64,000 nt of DNA from Lentzea sp. NEAU-D7 (lineage in GTDB: Bacteria; Actinomycetota; Actinomycetes; Mycobacteriales; Pseudonocardiaceae). Shown piece after piece: positions 8,270 to 17,593 of the stretch. The position numbers were made by a program, and so were the translations under genes. Positions within the stretch are counted from its first letter, which is position 1, and each line of letters starts with the position of its first letter. The notes beneath the pieces are model-generated. The model searched no databases and was not told the DNA's origin. It worked only from the letters and a program-made list of their open reading frames with translations. The stretch covers positions 1 through 64,000 of the forward strand of contig NZ_JAPJDL010000012.1 in assembly GCF_026242055.1 (NCBI RefSeq). The letters are read 5' to 3'.

Positions 8270-10108
8270 GTGACGCACCGCGTAACCGACAGACGGAAGT
8301 TCCGCCTGATCGCTTCGCTGTCAGCGGTGGCTGTGGTCGCGGCAGGGACTGCCACCGTCGCGCTGGCGGCGAAGGACGGCGCGCCGGCGCCGGTCAGCGC
8401 GTTCGTGCCCATTGAGCAGGTGGGCAAGAACGTGGTGACGCCGAAGGTCGGCAAGAACGGGGCAGGCGGCGTGTTCACGGTCGACTGCGGCACGAACGAG
8501 AACGGCAAGTTCAGCGCCGACAACCCGGTCGCCCAGCCGGGTCTGCGGCACGGCGCCCAGCACGTGCACGACTTCGTGGGCAACGTGTCGATCAGCGCCG
8601 AGTCGACCGACGAGAGCCTGCTGGACGCGGAGACCACCTGTCGCAACGGTGACCGCTCGTCCTACTTCTGGCCCGTGGTGCGCATCAACCCGAAGGCCAA
8701 CCCGTCGTCCGTCGGCTCCAGTCCGGACAAGATCAAGGAGACGGGGCCCGGCGAGGTCGCGTGTCCCGGCGTCGCGGAGCGGCTGCCCGCCGTGCCGCAG
8801 CGGGTGCGCGACGAGGTGACCAGGAACCTCCAGCTGCTGTCGCAGCAGCTCAAGGAGGCCAACGACCGGGTGTCGCGCAACGAGAACCCCGGCGACCCGA
8901 ACTTCGTCAACAACGCCGTGCTCGGCCCGCTGCGCAGCAAGCGCGTCGCCACGCTGGACCGCATCGCGATCGCCATCGGCCGGTCCGCGCGCAAGCCGAA
9001 CCTGACCTCGCTCGCCGACTGCGACGTGCGGTTCGGCCACGGCGGCCACGGTGGCGGCCACAACGGGCACTCGAACGGCCCGCGCAAGTTCGCCGCGCAG
9101 GGAAGCGCTCAGCAGGAGCAGGACGCGGCCACCCCGACCATCAAGTGCCCCTCGGTGCGCGGCGCGCTGCCGGGTGTGCCGGACCAGGCCATCGACGAGG
9201 TGGACCGCAACCTCGCGCTGCTGGACAAGCAGATCGCCGAGGCCAACCAGCGGCTCGTGACCAGCAAGGGCCAGGGCGGGGCCAACTTCGTCGACAACGC
9301 CATCCTCGGGCCGTTGAAGGACAAGCGGGTCGCCACCCTCGACCGGATCGCCATCGCCATCGGCCGCAACGCCGAGAAGCCGCAGGGCTTGGAGCGCCTC
9401 GCGAAGTGCGGTCTCAACGAGGGCGACGAAGGCGGCAACGAGAACAACGGCGGCAACAACAACGGCAACAACGGGAACAACAACGGCGGCAACAACAACG
9501 GCGGTGCCACCACCACGACCGCCGCCCCGCCGCCCCTGGCCGCTCCCACCGGCAGGAACCTGGAGCTCGTCGGCAACAACGGCAAGATCGTCCGCCCGGC
9601 CGAGGTGAAGATCGAGTACCGCGGCAACGCGACCAGCAAGGTCACGGCCATGCCGCAGTTCCTGAAGATGGTCACCGGTGACGCCAAGCCGACCAGCCGC
9701 GGCCCCGCCAACGCCCGTGCGACGTGGACCTGCGGCGGGTTCGAGGACCGGCTGTCCGACAAGTACGTGGTCTGCCCGAACGGCAGCAAGGTCATGCGGG
9801 TGCACGACTTCCCCGGCTGCTGGGACGGTCAGAACGCCGACAGCGCCAACCACCGCGACCACGTCCGGTTCGCCGACAAGCAGACCGGCGCGTGCCCGCA
9901 GGGCTTCAAGGCCATCCCTCAGCTGCGGATCAGCATCTCCTACAACATCTCCCGTGACGTCCAGCAGAAGGGCCAGTACCAGCTCGACGCGTTCCCGGAG
10001 GAGAACCACAACCCGTTCTCCGACCACAACGACTTCGCCAACGTCAACTCCGAGCAGACGATGGCCAAGATCGTGAAGTGCGTCAACGACGGGCGCAAGT
10101 GCTCCTGA
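8270..10108 (+). CDS. Secreted DUF1996 protein with two inserted Cys-bounded repeats
   Basis: 612 residues from a GTG preceded by GAGGAGG. A signal-peptide helix occupies about residues 13-33. DUF1996 is present but split. Its front half has 'HGAQHVHDFVGNVSIS' (about 97-112) and 'SSYFWPVVRINP'. Its back half has 'CPNGSKVMRVHDFPGCWDGQN', 'HRDHVRF' and 'FKAIPQLRISISYNI' (about 505-570). Between them sit two helical repeats of 87-88 residues, each starting and ending with Cys, then an Asn/Gly-rich and Thr/Pro linker (about 384-424). DUF1996 proteins are secreted and of unknown activity, sometimes linked to polysaccharide binding. A strong terminator follows the stop. Confidence 0.8.
   Translation: MTHRVTDRRKFRLIASLSAVAVVAAGTATVALAAKDGAPAPVSAFVPIEQVGKNVVTPKVGKNGAGGVFTVDCGTNENGKFSADNPVAQPGLRHGAQHVHDFVGNVSISAESTDESLLDAETTCRNGDRSSYFWPVVRINPKANPSSVGSSPDKIKETGPGEVACPGVAERLPAVPQRVRDEVTRNLQLLSQQLKEANDRVSRNENPGDPNFVNNAVLGPLRSKRVATLDRIAIAIGRSARKPNLTSLADCDVRFGHGGHGGGHNGHSNGPRKFAAQGSAQQEQDAATPTIKCPSVRGALPGVPDQAIDEVDRNLALLDKQIAEANQRLVTSKGQGGANFVDNAILGPLKDKRVATLDRIAIAIGRNAEKPQGLERLAKCGLNEGDEGGNENNGGNNNGNNGNNNGGNNNGGATTTTAAPPPLAAPTGRNLELVGNNGKIVRPAEVKIEYRGNATSKVTAMPQFLKMVTGDAKPTSRGPANARATWTCGGFEDRLSDKYVVCPNGSKVMRVHDFPGCWDGQNADSANHRDHVRFADKQTGACPQGFKAIPQLRISISYNISRDVQQKGQYQLDAFPEENHNPFSDHNDFANVNSEQTMAKIVKCVNDGRKCS
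8762..9022 (+). repeat. Protein-level tandem repeat unit 1 inside the DUF1996 protein
   Basis: Residues 165-251, from 'CPGVAERLPAVPQRVRDEV' to 'LADC'. It shares with unit 2 the core 'NNAVLGPLRSKRVATLDRI' and 'AIAIGR', plus the 'RNLQLLSQQLKEAN' helix. The bounding cysteines suggest a disulfide-closed helical module. Confidence 0.75.
9146..9409 (+). repeat. Protein-level tandem repeat unit 2 inside the DUF1996 protein
   Basis: Residues 293-380, from 'CPSVRGALPGVPDQAIDEV' to 'LAKC'. It has the same helix order as unit 1 ('RNLALLDKQIAEAN', 'DNAILGPLKDKRVATLDRI'). An acidic, Asn/Gly-rich linker follows immediately. Confidence 0.75.
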
Positions 10109-10120
10109 TCGTCGTGAGGT

Positions 10121-10149
10121 GGCTGGTCCGTCCCGGGGACGGACCAGCC
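10121..10149. terminator. Strong bidirectional terminator hairpin
   Basis: GGCTGGTCCGTCC and GGACGGACCAGCC form a perfect 13-bp stem with a CGG loop. It lies 12 nt after the DUF1996 stop and 1 nt before the convergent GNAT stop, so it can serve both genes. No U-tract follows, as is common in high-GC actinobacteria. Confidence 0.8.
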
Positions 10150-10150
10150 T

Positions 10151-10639
10151 TCACAGGTCCAGCCACATGACCCGCAAGCCCACCAGCCCTCGAGCCGGGT
10201 GGCGGAACGCCCTCGGCGCGGTGCCGAGCGTGACGAAGCCGAGGCTCTCGTAGATCTTGATCGCCGCCGTGTTCGTGTCGACGACGGCGTTGAACTGGAG
10301 GGCGGCGAACCCGCTGCGCCGCGCCCAGTCGATCATGTCGGTGGTGAGGGCGCGGCCGACGCCCTGGCCGCGCGCCTCCTCGGCCACCATCAGGGTGCCG
10401 GAGGCGACGTGGTCGCCGGGGCCGCCCCGGTTGGCGTACATGTTCGCGGTGCCGAGCACCTGGTCTTCACCGGCCACGACCACTCTCGCAGGTGCGGGCA
10501 GCAGCCACATCCGCCGGGCGTCGGACTCGCTCATGCCGGGGTCGTAGGGGATGGTTTCCTGCTGGGTGATGACGTCGTGGATGATCGGCCAGATCTGCGG
10601 CCAGTCGTCCTGGCGGGCGTCACGAACTGTGGTGGGCAT
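10151..10639 (-). CDS. GNAT-family N-acetyltransferase
   Basis: 162 residues starting at the ATG of 'MPTTVRDARQDDWPQIW', which follows a GAAGGACAG site. The acetyl-CoA pyrophosphate loop 'EEARGQGVGRALT' (R-G-Q-G-V-G) and 'NTAAIKIYESLGF' are typical of phosphinothricin/RimI-like GNATs. It transfers an acetyl group from acetyl-CoA to an unknown amine. The frame stays open upstream into a phosphotransferase remnant, but that part has no ribosome binding site and is treated as a separate broken gene. Confidence 0.8.
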   Translation of the reverse strand: MPTTVRDARQDDWPQIWPIIHDVITQQETIPYDPGMSESDARRMWLLPAPARVVVAGEDQVLGTANMYANRGGPGDHVASGTLMVAEEARGQGVGRALTTDMIDWARRSGFAALQFNAVVDTNTAAIKIYESLGFVTLGTAPRAFRHPARGLVGLRVMWLDL

Positions 10640-10699
10640 GCTGTCCTTCGTCTGCTGGGGCTTGAGTGATCTGGCGGGTGGTCTGCTCGGCGACGCGAT

Positions 10700-11011
10700 G
10701 GCCGCCCGCGTCGCCGCGTCCCGTGTGGACAGAGGTGCGGCGACGCCGACCGGTTCGGCGTCGAACCGGTGCAGCGCCTGGAGGAACTCGGCCAGCGCCT
10801 CGGCGGCCTGGTGCGAACCGGACAGCGCCTCGACGGTCGCCACCTCGCCGTTCAGCCGGCGCGACACCGCCCACGGCCACGGACAGCCGAAGTCCGGCCG
10901 GCTCACCTCCACCGGCACGGGTACGGCGAGCGGCAGGTGCGGGGCGAGCCGGGGCAGCCACTCGGCCTCCTTGTGCGCCTGGCCGATCGCGCCCTCGTGA
11001 CGAGGCAACCG
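10700..11011 (-). pseudogene. Aminoglycoside phosphotransferase remnant (N-lobe only)
   Basis: The frame encodes the middle of an APH-type kinase N-lobe: 'RLPRHEGAIGQAHKEAEWL', 'PRLAPHLPLAVPVPVEV', then 'CPWPWAVSRRLNGE' and 'LAEFLQALHRFDAEP'. Both the true N-terminus and the whole catalytic C-lobe (the H-G-D-x-x-x-x-N loop) are missing. The frame runs directly into the GNAT gene, so a deletion probably joined the two. Confidence 0.6.
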
Positions 11012-11184
11012 CCTCGCCGGCGTCGCGTCGGTGTTCGGTGTGGCTCCGACGGACAAGCACGGCTCCCAGCGGACGGACGATCAACGGCCGTCGCAGCCTG
11101 GCATCGTCCCGCGCGTTCCTCAAGCGGTTATCGCTGTCCGAAGTGGACGTGCCGTGGGTCACGGGTTGATGAGGCGACCCTAAT

Positions 11185-11202
11185 TTAGGTTAGGCTCCCC
11201 TC

Positions 11203-11203
<1 letters not shown>
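11185..11203. promoter_or_regulatory. Probable IdeR/DmdR iron box
   Basis: TTAGGTTAGGCTCCCCTCA matches 16 of 19 positions of the actinobacterial iron box TTAGGTTAGGCTAACCTAA. It ends on the A of the ATG of the ABC ATPase gene. TAGGCT (11191-11196) may be the -10 element, with TTGATG (11166-11171) as a -35. That gives a leaderless transcript repressed by iron-loaded IdeR/DmdR. Confidence 0.65.
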
Positions 11204-12021
<818 letters not shown>

Positions 12022-12043
12022 ACCACAACCCGGAGAACAAGTC

Positions 12044-13000
12044 ATGCGCATCCCTGTCCTGATCGCGGCCACCGCGATCCTGCTGACCGCCTGCGGCACA
12101 ACGGAGACACCGCAGAGCGGGCAGCCCACCGAGAACGCGGGCGGTCCCGTCACGGTCACCGACTCCCGCGGCAAGGCGGTCGAGCTGAAGTCCGCCGCCC
12201 GGCGCGTCGTCGCGCTCGAGTGGGCCGAGGCGGAGGTCGTCGCGTCGCTCGGCGTGATGCCGGTGGGCGTGGCCGACACGGCGGGCTACAAGACGTGGAA
12301 CGCGTCGATGCCCCTGGACGCCTCGGTCAAGGACGTCGGCAAGCGCAACGAGCCCAGCGTGGACGCCATCGTCGCGCTGAACCCGGACGTCGTGGTCATG
12401 GCCTCCTCGCGCGACACGACGCTCGTGCCGCAGCTCGAGAAGTACGTGCCGGTCGTCGTCACGAAGTCCAGCGACGCCGCCCGCAACTTCGACCGGCTGC
12501 GCGAGGACGTGAAGATGGTCGCGCAGGCGATCGGCAAGAGCGCGGAGGCGGACGAGCTGCTGTCCGAAATGGACTCGAAGCTCGCCGAGGGCAAGAAGGC
12601 GCTGGAGGCCAAGGCGGGCACGCCGTTCTTCATGGCCGACGGCTACCTGGAGGGCAGCACGGTCAGCATCCGCCCGTTCGGCAAGGGGTCACTGGTCTCC
12701 GACACCGCGGAGCGGCTCGGGCTGAAGAACGCGTGGACCGGCCAGGTCGACCCGCAGTGGGCGCTCGGCCAGACCGACGTCGAGGGCCTCACCGCGCTCG
12801 CCGACCCCAAGACCGTGCTGTTCTACAGCGCGTCCGAGGAGGACGTCTTCACCACCGGGCTCGCGCAGAACCCCGTGTGGCAGCGGCTTCCGTTCGTGTC
12901 GGCCCAGCAGGTCCACAGGTTCGAGCCGGGCACGTGGACGTTCGGCGGGCCGAAGTCCGTGGTGCGCATCGCCGACCAGTTCGTGAAAGCCCTCGCCTGA
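12044..13000 (+). CDS. Iron-siderophore binding lipoprotein (FecB/FhuD type)
   Basis: 318 residues. The lipobox LLTAC places the acylated cysteine at residue 17. The mature protein has the two-lobe class III binding-protein layout: 'VTVTDSRGKAVELKSAARRV', then 'VVALEWAEAEVVASLGV', 'NPDVVVMAS' and, late, 'GTWTFGGPKSVVRIADQFV'. It delivers a ferric chelate to the permease encoded next. Its stop is 2 nt from the permease GTG, consistent with translational coupling. The siderophore itself cannot be deduced. Confidence 0.87.
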   Translation: MRIPVLIAATAILLTACGTTETPQSGQPTENAGGPVTVTDSRGKAVELKSAARRVVALEWAEAEVVASLGVMPVGVADTAGYKTWNASMPLDASVKDVGKRNEPSVDAIVALNPDVVVMASSRDTTLVPQLEKYVPVVVTKSSDAARNFDRLREDVKMVAQAIGKSAEADELLSEMDSKLAEGKKALEAKAGTPFFMADGYLEGSTVSIRPFGKGSLVSDTAERLGLKNAWTGQVDPQWALGQTDVEGLTALADPKTVLFYSASEEDVFTTGLAQNPVWQRLPFVSAQQVHRFEPGTWTFGGPKSVVRIADQFVKALA

Positions 13001-13002
13001 CC

Positions 13003-15024
13003 GTGAGGAACGTCGTCGTCACGGCGGCGAGCGCGGTGGCCATCGCCCTGCTCGCCGCCGTCCACCTCACCCAGGGCACCGCCGACACGGGCGTGCTCGA
13101 CGTGCTGCGCGCCGTCGTCGGGGCCGGTGACGAGCAGACCTACGCCGTGCTGTCCGGCTCGCGACTGCCGCGCCTGCTCACGGCCCTGCTGCTCGGTGTC
13201 GCGCTCGGTGTCGCCGGCGCGGGCATGCAGTCCGTGGCCCGCAACCCTCTCGCGGCACCGGACACGCTCGCCGTCAACGCGGGCGCCTACCTCGCCGTCG
13301 TCGCGGTGTCCGCGCTGGGCGTGAGCCTGCCGGCGTTGCCCGCCGGGGGCGCCGCGTTCGTGGGAGCCCTGGCCGCGGCGGTCGTGGTGCTGGGCCTGTC
13401 CGGTGCCGGGTCGGCGACGCCACGGCTCGTGCTGGTCGGTTCGGCCGTGACGCTCGCGTTGCAGTCGATCACCATCCTCCTGCTGCTGACCTACGAGCAG
13501 GAGACGTCCGGCCTGTTCGCGTGGGGCAGCGGTTCGCTGAGCGCCGCGAAGTTCGACGCCGTCGCCCAGATGGCACCGGTCGTGCTCGTTGCGGTCGTCG
13601 CCCTGATCGCCATGGGACGCTCGCTCGACCTCCTTGCCCTGGGCGACGACAACGCGACGGTCCTGGGCCTGAAAGTCCGCCGCACCCGCATCGGCGCGGT
13701 GCTGCTGACCGTGGCGCTCACCGCCGCCGCCGTGACGATCGCCGGCCCCGTCGGGTTCGTGGGCCTCTGCGCGCCCGTGATCACACGCCTGCTGATGTCC
13801 AAGGAAGGCCGGCACCGCGTTCTGCTGCCTCTGTCAGGACTTCTCGGCGCCGTGCTCGTGCTCGGCGCGGACGTGTTCATCCGAGCCGTGATGGGTTCGG
13901 CGGGCGCCCTGCGCGTGCCGACCGGTGTGATCACGACGGTGGTGGGCGCGATCGTCCTGGTGTGGCTGGCCCGCCGCAGCCGCCCGAGCGGCTCACGCCG
14001 CCAGCCCCCGGCTGGCCGTGTCGCGGTGGCGGGGTCGAGGCGGCGTCTCGTCGTCACCAGCGCCACCGTCGTCGTCCTGCTGGTGGCCGCCCCGATCGTC
14101 GGCATGCTGCTCGGCGACCGGCTCGTCCTGCTGGGCGACCTCGTGAACTGGGTGTCCGGCAACACCGGGACGGCGCTGACCTACGTGCTCGACCAACGCC
14201 TGCCGCGCGTCCTCGCGGCACTGACCGCGGGCGCGGCGCTGGCGGTGTCCGGCTGCGGAATCCAGTCGGTGAGCCGCAACCCGCTCGCCGAACCGGGCCT
14301 GCTCGGCATCACCGCGGGCGCGGGCCTCGCCGCCATCGCCCTGATCACGTTCGTGCCGATGGCCGGCGCGTGGCACGTCGCCGGTGCCGCCGGCGCGGGC
14401 GCGACGGTCGCGTTCGCCCTGGTCTACGGCCTCGCCTGGCGCTCGGGCCTGGACTCCGACCGGCTGGTGGTCATCGGCATCGGGCTCTGGTCCGGCGGAA
14501 TGGCGCTGATCACGCTGCTGATCGTCACCTCGGACCCGTGGAACATGGCCAAGGCGCTCACGTGGCTCTCCGGCTCCACCTACGGCCGCACGCTGGACCA
14601 GGTGGTGCCGGGCCTGATCGCCCTGGCCCTGCTGACGCCGCTGCTGTGGTCACGGCACCGCGAACTGGACCTGCACAGCGTGGACGACGACACGCCCCGC
14701 ATCCTCGGCGTGCCCTTGGAACGGTCGCGCGTGGTGGTCCTGGCCGCCTGCGGCGTCCTCGCGGCGACCGCCGTGGCCGCCATCGGCGTCGTGGCCTTCG
14801 TCGGCCTCGTCGCACCACACCTGGCGCGCTCTCTCGTCGGCGGCAAGCACGCCCGTGTCATCCCCGTCGCCGCGGCGGTCGGTGCGATCCTGGTCAGCGC
14901 GGCGGACACCCTCGGCCGCACGGTCGTCGCGCCGTCGCAGGTGCCGGCTGGTCTCGTCATCTCGCTGCTGGGCACGCCCTACTTCGTCCTGGTGCTGTGG
15001 AGGACACGGGCGACGCGGACCTGA
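13003..15024 (+). CDS. Fused double FecCD-type siderophore permease (FhuB-like)
   Basis: 673 residues, about twice a normal FecCD permease. Each half carries the family motif: 'GAGMQSVARNPLAAPDTLAV' in the first (about residues 65-90) and 'GCGIQSVSRNPLAEPGLLGI' in the second (about 415-440). Each ends with the ATPase-contacting loop: 'GFVGLCAPVITRLL' and 'AFVGLVAPHLARSL'. A charged linker near residues 325-345 joins them. The fusion matches FhuB, in which one polypeptide forms the whole channel, so no second permease gene is needed. The GTG start is 2 nt after the lipoprotein stop. Confidence 0.87.
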   Translation: MRNVVVTAASAVAIALLAAVHLTQGTADTGVLDVLRAVVGAGDEQTYAVLSGSRLPRLLTALLLGVALGVAGAGMQSVARNPLAAPDTLAVNAGAYLAVVAVSALGVSLPALPAGGAAFVGALAAAVVVLGLSGAGSATPRLVLVGSAVTLALQSITILLLLTYEQETSGLFAWGSGSLSAAKFDAVAQMAPVVLVAVVALIAMGRSLDLLALGDDNATVLGLKVRRTRIGAVLLTVALTAAAVTIAGPVGFVGLCAPVITRLLMSKEGRHRVLLPLSGLLGAVLVLGADVFIRAVMGSAGALRVPTGVITTVVGAIVLVWLARRSRPSGSRRQPPAGRVAVAGSRRRLVVTSATVVVLLVAAPIVGMLLGDRLVLLGDLVNWVSGNTGTALTYVLDQRLPRVLAALTAGAALAVSGCGIQSVSRNPLAEPGLLGITAGAGLAAIALITFVPMAGAWHVAGAAGAGATVAFALVYGLAWRSGLDSDRLVVIGIGLWSGGMALITLLIVTSDPWNMAKALTWLSGSTYGRTLDQVVPGLIALALLTPLLWSRHRELDLHSVDDDTPRILGVPLERSRVVVLAACGVLAATAVAAIGVVAFVGLVAPHLARSLVGGKHARVIPVAAAVGAILVSAADTLGRTVVAPSQVPAGLVISLLGTPYFVLVLWRTRATRT

Positions 15025-15153
15025 CCGCGACGGGACCCCTGCGCCTCCCGAGATCCGCCGGGTGGTCTGCTCGTTCTTCGCCGGATCACCGTGGTGAGCC
15101 ACGTCGTGATGGCGGCCGTGCACCAGGCGACATGATCAAACGACGCCACCGAG

Positions 15154-17259
15154 CTACTTCTTGCAGAGTGACGCGAGCCGATCTTGAAGTCGCGCATGAC
15201 GAAACTGGTATGCGGCTCCCGACTGCCGGAGGAGTCCTCTGTCGTGCGCGTCGTGCAAGAAGGTGAGCAGTCGCCAGGGCAGTTCGCCGCGCAGGCCGAA
15301 CCAGCTTCGTGCGAGGCAGAACTCGCCCCATGCGGACCCGAGGGCCAGTGCCGCTACACCGACTGCGGTGAAGCCGGCACCGGACAACACGATGAACCCC
15401 GAAGACAGGTCGCCGGCCACGCCGAACGAGACACCGAACAGAAACCCTCCGAACGAACCGACGAGCAGAACGCTGCTCCGGTCAGCGTGGAAAGCAGAAT
15501 GCGGGTCAACAGCCTGTGCGGTGTCGGCTGGTTGGTTCACGAAAGCGGCAAGAGCCGTGCCCACTCCGACCGCGACGCCGCCGAGCATTCCTGCTCCAGC
15601 GCTGATCGTGAAGCCGCTGAGCACACCCACGACGAGGCCGGTCGCCACTCCGGTCGCAGCCACCGTGGTCAGGCCGCCAGCTGCTCGGCGGAGGTTTCTG
15701 CGCAGTCCGAGGCGGGCTACGACCGGCCGTGGTGGGCCCGCTCTCCGATCGATGACCAGCCCCGCCACAACACCCAGTTGGCCCGCCAGCAACCCGGCGG
15801 GCCACCCCAGCGCCATTCCGCCGGCGATTCCGAAGACCAGCCCGGTCGGCAGTCCGCCCGCGAGTCCGAGGTGAAGCCAGATCGAGAAACCCACCGCGAG
15901 GACCAGTCCGAACACCGCCCGCACGGGGAACTGGACGTCCGTTGTGCACAAGAAGTGCCCGACTGTGGCGCCCACCAGCCCCAGCAACACACCGCTACCG
16001 CGGCGCGGTGCCTCTCGGGCCAAGGTCCACCAAACGAAGTCTCGTGTGCCGTGGTGGTCGAGTCGCCTGGCGAGGTGGGCGCACCAGTGCTGCACCAGAG
16101 CTGGATCCCAGCGCGGTGCCTGTCGACGCCGTCTGCCGGTCGTCTCTTGCGGTCGTGTGTACAGCTCCGAGATGAAGGCGTCCAACAAGTGGTGTTCGAG
16201 AGCGTCGGTGCCGCTGAACCGCCGCTGGTCCAGCAACACCGACGGATCCAGGTGAGTGCCTTCCCCGTAGATGTCACGCGCGAGAGCGACCATCAGCGGG
16301 GTGGACAGAACTCTTGCCAGGTCGTTGCAGGCAGGATCGAGAGGTTGTCGCTCCAGTTGGTCGAGGACGTGCTCCCACGACGCGCTTCCAGGGTTGTTGC
16401 GGCGCGTTCGGGGAAGGTACGTCCGCAGGTCCTCCGGCGAGATGTCGATCAGCTCGACGGCTGCTGCCCGGGACAGCACGTGCAGCTCGCGGGCAGCCGC
16501 TGCGTACTCTTCCGTGCGACTCGTCAGCACCATGGGGAGGTTGCACTCGCTGAGCAACCTGAGCGCCTGCTTCCTGTGCTGTGCGGCGATTTCGTCGAAC
16601 CCGTCGAAGATCGGCAGAATCTGACCCTCCGCCACGAGAACGGACGCGGTCGGCGCTCTGCTTCGCCCGATTTTCCCCAGTCCGACGTAGTCGCGCGCCA
16701 GTTGCTCCTCGACCCAGGTCCGCAGTGAGGTTGTGGTCGGATTCCAGGTGCCGACGCTGAGAATCACCGGTACGGGACCGCCGATTCTCCACTGCTTCAG
16801 GAGGTCGAGCGCGAACTGCAAGACGAGCACCGTCTTTCCGGCGCCACCTCTGCCCAACACCACCATCCTGCCTGATGGCACTCCGCGATAAGTCTCGGTG
16901 AAGTCTTGTACCAGTCCGGACAGCGGTGGAGGCTCGATCTCGGAAACAGCTGGATCTCCGAACACATTACCCCAGTAATCGGTCATCTCCTGATGTGCCG
17001 GTCCGAATCGAACGTTCAGCCGAAGAGGGTCTCGAATGCGGCGCTTCTCCGCCTCGCGGAGCCACTGGGCCTTGATCGCGCGGACGAGATCTGCAGAAGC
17101 GACATGCAGGTCATCGTCAGTGCACCCTCGGTCGCCACCGTGGAGGTGGACATCTCCGAAAACAGACCCGGTTTGAGCAACCACGCCGCCCGCATTCGTG
17201 CTGACTTCGTTGTGCACTGTGTCGGGCGATCGGAACGGCGGCTGGTTCTCGTCAAGCAT
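15154..17259 (-). CDS. NACHT-type STAND NTPase with C-terminal membrane region
   Basis: 701 residues from the ATG at 17259. The N-terminus has the short beta-rich motif 'AGGVVAQTGSVFGDVHLHG' (24-42) often seen before effector or NTPase modules in actinobacteria. The NACHT domain has Walker A GRGGAGKT (136-143), Walker B 'ILPIFDGFDEIA' (about 214-225) and sensor 'MVLTSRTEEY'. From about residue 435 to 650 there are several Gly/Ala/Val-rich membrane helices, then a conserved tail 'FLHDAHDRGLLRQSGAAYQF'. STAND NTPases of this kind act in signalling and, in several cases, phage defence. Defence here is inference. Base composition is lower in GC than the flanks. Confidence 0.75.
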   Translation of the reverse strand: MLDENQPPFRSPDTVHNEVSTNAGGVVAQTGSVFGDVHLHGGDRGCTDDDLHVASADLVRAIKAQWLREAEKRRIRDPLRLNVRFGPAHQEMTDYWGNVFGDPAVSEIEPPPLSGLVQDFTETYRGVPSGRMVVLGRGGAGKTVLVLQFALDLLKQWRIGGPVPVILSVGTWNPTTTSLRTWVEEQLARDYVGLGKIGRSRAPTASVLVAEGQILPIFDGFDEIAAQHRKQALRLLSECNLPMVLTSRTEEYAAAARELHVLSRAAAVELIDISPEDLRTYLPRTRRNNPGSASWEHVLDQLERQPLDPACNDLARVLSTPLMVALARDIYGEGTHLDPSVLLDQRRFSGTDALEHHLLDAFISELYTRPQETTGRRRRQAPRWDPALVQHWCAHLARRLDHHGTRDFVWWTLAREAPRRGSGVLLGLVGATVGHFLCTTDVQFPVRAVFGLVLAVGFSIWLHLGLAGGLPTGLVFGIAGGMALGWPAGLLAGQLGVVAGLVIDRRAGPPRPVVARLGLRRNLRRAAGGLTTVAATGVATGLVVGVLSGFTISAGAGMLGGVAVGVGTALAAFVNQPADTAQAVDPHSAFHADRSSVLLVGSFGGFLFGVSFGVAGDLSSGFIVLSGAGFTAVGVAALALGSAWGEFCLARSWFGLRGELPWRLLTFLHDAHDRGLLRQSGAAYQFRHARLQDRLASLCKK

Positions 17260-17501
17260 CAAGACCTCGCGCGTTCTGCATTTTGTGCCAGGAGCGCTCG
17301 ACTTGCTGAGCGCGTTCCGGCGACTGTAGCGGTCTCCCAGTGGCGTCGGATAAAAGAAGGCAAGAGTTCAGAGAAGCTGATCGGCAGTGCTGAAAACGGC
17401 GTCCGTTCGCCGTGTCGTACCAGCCGTTCGTCGAATCGCGAGTGGTTCTGCCCGGTGTGCCGTGAAAGCAGACCGCAAAGCACCGAGAATTCCTTAATCA
17501 C
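17259..17501 (-). CDS. Possible 80-residue ORF coupled to the NACHT gene
   Basis: A GTG (MIKEFSVLCGLLSRHTGQ...) 9 nt after GAGGG opens a frame whose TGA overlaps the NACHT ATG as TGATG. The overlap and ribosome binding site are the only support. The composition is not convincingly coding and I recognise no domain. The remainder of 17260-17593 shows no other signal. Confidence 0.25.
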   Translation of the reverse strand: MIKEFSVLCGLLSRHTGQNHSRFDERLVRHGERTPFSALPISFSELLPSFIRRHWETATVAGTRSASRALLAQNAERARS

Positions 17502-17593
17502 TGGAATACCGCCCTCTTCCCGTGTGTCGCGGTGAGCGCGATGTCTGTCGAAAGGCAGACGTGCCGGCGTGCTCCGGATGATCGGATCGGGGC

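Noticed and set aside
9421..9520. Asn/Gly-rich GGCAAC-type DNA repeat, considered as a CRISPR or satellite
   Set aside because: It encodes a low-complexity protein linker inside the DUF1996 protein. Units are short and have no spacers.
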